Source: an uncultured Prevotellaceae bacterium (lineage in GTDB: Bacteria > Bacteroidota > Bacteroidia > Bacteroidales > Bacteroidaceae). From it: a stretch of 6,536 bases of DNA. Numbering within the stretch: position 1 is the stretch's first letter; each line of letters opens with the position of its first letter. Below the pieces are notes generated by a model that did not search any database, was not told the DNA's origin, and saw only the letters and a list, made by a program, of their open reading frames with translations. Shown here piece by piece: positions 5,688-6,536 of this stretch. The translations under genes were made by a program, and so were the position numbers. The stretch spans positions 36,968 through 43,503 of the forward strand of contig OMXX01000036.1 in NCBI GenBank assembly GCA_900315105.1. The letters run 5' to 3'.

Positions 5688-6350
5688 TTATATACATACT
5701 AACTTCTTAACTCTCTGCACTGATGAGATAGATTTTCCAGAGAGCTTAGATACATCCCTAATGGTGTAGTTCTTCTTCAGTAGAGTAATGACTTCCTTAT
5801 ACTCTTCCAACTTCTTTTCATTGGTCTTCACACTCCCCTTTGGTCTGCCCAATCTTCCACCACTTTCTACATATCTTTTTCTCCCAGAATTGAGTCTGAA
5901 GGTTATGTTCTCTCTTTCCAATTGGGCACAAGTAGAAAGGGTGGCTAACATTATGGGAGCAAAGAGTGATGGTTTCCCTTGGTCATCAAGTAAGGTCATT
6001 TGTTCCTTCTGAAGATAGAGATTGATGCCATAGTCCACCAATGTTTTGATAGTCTCTAATACCTCAAAGGCATTCCTTCCCAATCTGGATAGTTCACTGC
6101 ATAATAGTATAACTTTACTCTCACCTACCTCAGAAAGTTCCTTACACTTGTTTATAGCCTCAACCAATACTGGTCTCTCATTGTTCTTCTTAGAACCAGA
6201 TATGTGCTCATTATATACATCTACTAACTCATACCCTTTATAAGAAGCATATTCCTTCAAGTCTTTAACCTGCCTTTCAGTATTTTGTCTGTACTCTAAA
6301 CTGCCTGAGCTACTCACTCTAGCATAGATGATTGCTAATATCTTACTCAT
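5688..6350 (-). CDS. Small serine recombinase (resolvase/invertase family)
   Basis: The 220-residue protein, starting at MSKILAIIYARVSS, cuts and rejoins DNA through a phosphoserine link. The catalytic domain spans about 1-140: Arg11 and Ser13 in YARVSS, then Arg89 and Arg92 in SRLGRNAFE. The long helix E region (about 135-160, including QLEREN) follows. GRPKGS at 168-173 is the usual linker to a C-terminal helix-turn-helix (about 180-220). The length fits Hin/resolvase-type enzymes, not large serine integrases. I chose ATG 6350 because the fold begins there; an upstream ATG at 6404 would add 18 residues read from repeat DNA. It is the first gene of a three-gene minus-strand operon and faces the integrase gene. 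A target site is not identifiable, but the repeats at 6355-6446 are candidates. The gene is entirely free of CpG. Confidence 0.93.
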   Translation of the reverse strand: MSKILAIIYARVSSSGSLEYRQNTERQVKDLKEYASYKGYELVDVYNEHISGSKKNNERPVLVEAINKCKELSEVGESKVILLCSELSRLGRNAFEVLETIKTLVDYGINLYLQKEQMTLLDDQGKPSLFAPIMLATLSTCAQLERENITFRLNSGRKRYVESGGRLGRPKGSVKTNEKKLEEYKEVITLLKKNYTIRDVSKLSGKSISSVQRVKKLVCI

Positions 6351-6354
6351 AGTG

Positions 6355-6446
6355 TTGTATTCAAAAAAGTGATTGTATTCAAAATATTCAATTAAATCAA
6401 CCAAGTTTGGTTGTTTGTCCTTATAATCTCTCCATACTTGTATTCA
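6355..6446 (-). promoter_or_regulatory. Operator-like repeats upstream of serine recombinase
   Basis: TTGTATTCAAAA occurs exactly at 6355-6366 and 6373-6384, 18 bases apart, and the shorter TTGTATTCA recurs at 6438-6446. Between them lies a perfect palindrome, CAACCAA-GT-TTGGTTG, at 6398-6413. All lie just upstream of the recombinase ATG at 6350, where a promoter is expected; on the minus strand ATATTTTG near 6381-6388 is a one-mismatch -7 box. The repeats may serve autoregulation or be recombination sites. No footprint or family match can be claimed. Confidence 0.5.
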
Positions 6447-6483
6447 GTATAATCTTTGATTATTTTGAAGTGCTTGAGATGCT

Positions 6484-6535
6484 ACCAGATATGACCAATT
6501 ATAACCAGTTGCTACCAATATCACCAAGTTTACCA
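6484..6535. repeat. Six-copy ACCA array with helical spacing
   Basis: ACCA starts at 6484, 6494, 6504, 6514, 6523 and 6532, giving spacings of 10, 10, 10, 9 and 9 bases. This is close to one turn of DNA each, so all copies face nearly the same side of the helix. The array continues to the window edge and may extend. It includes TTGCTACCAAT (6509-6519), also found inside the left attachment-like repeat. It is probably a protein-binding array, such as integrase arm sites, replication iterons or an operator. Confidence 0.6.
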
Positions 6536-6536
6536 A

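Noticed and set aside
6351..6404. Upstream ATG start for the serine recombinase
   Set aside because: The extra 18 residues encode the direct repeats and precede the usual start of the catalytic fold.
3536..6536. Eukaryotic origin or contamination suggested by CpG loss
   Set aside because: Both recombinases are bacterial in type with compact genes, a tight three-gene operon is present, and the sequence is joined to bacterial guaA through a shared repeat. CpG loss here is total, beyond that usual in vertebrates.
6484..6536. CRISPR array
   Set aside because: The repeated word is only 4 bases at about 10-base spacing, with no 20-40 base repeat and no cas gene.

Overview
The window looks like a Bacteroidales chromosome segment, probably Prevotella-like, with a foreign element joined to the 3' end of guaA. 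The assignment rests on three things. The chromosomal part has moderate GC and contains GMP synthase and a MurU-like sugar-phosphate nucleotidyltransferase. A TAnnTTTG-type -7 box sits ahead of the nucleotidyltransferase. The recombinases resemble Bacteroidetes ones. No rRNA or tRNA is present to settle the taxon.

Positions 1-889 are mostly non-coding: phased T-tracts, small palindromes, short direct repeats and a possible degenerate reading frame, plus one plausible 50-aa gene on the minus strand (623-775) with a strong Shine-Dalgarno sequence. Positions 890-1783 encode the nucleotidyltransferase. Its middle carries two in-frame 51-bp palindromic repeat units, and its last 18 codons are made from a second palindromic repeat. 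An inverted partner of that second repeat lies at 1853-1902. GuaA, intact at 535 aa, follows at 1943-3550.

From 3536 to the end (3001 bases) I find no CpG dinucleotide and no GATC, although both occur repeatedly in guaA. The change falls at the last codons of guaA and marks the junction with the foreign DNA. This part carries a complete tyrosine recombinase on the plus strand (3739-5064). On the minus strand is a compact operon of three genes: a complete small serine recombinase (5688-6350), a 55-aa protein resembling the detached DNA-binding domain of such a recombinase (5502-5669), and a 70-aa putative membrane protein (5287-5499).

The tyrosine recombinase gene lies between two inverted copies of a 69-bp sequence. 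Each copy contains the last four codons of guaA (3 sense codons plus stop), a possible terminator and 41 further bases. The left copy also has an extra 30-bp segment with 7-bp inverted ends. ACCA tetranucleotides spaced about 9-10 bp apart cluster near the repeats and at the right edge. I infer that guaA is the element's attachment site and that the integrase segment may be able to invert. The other end of the element is outside the window, so its full content and class are unknown.
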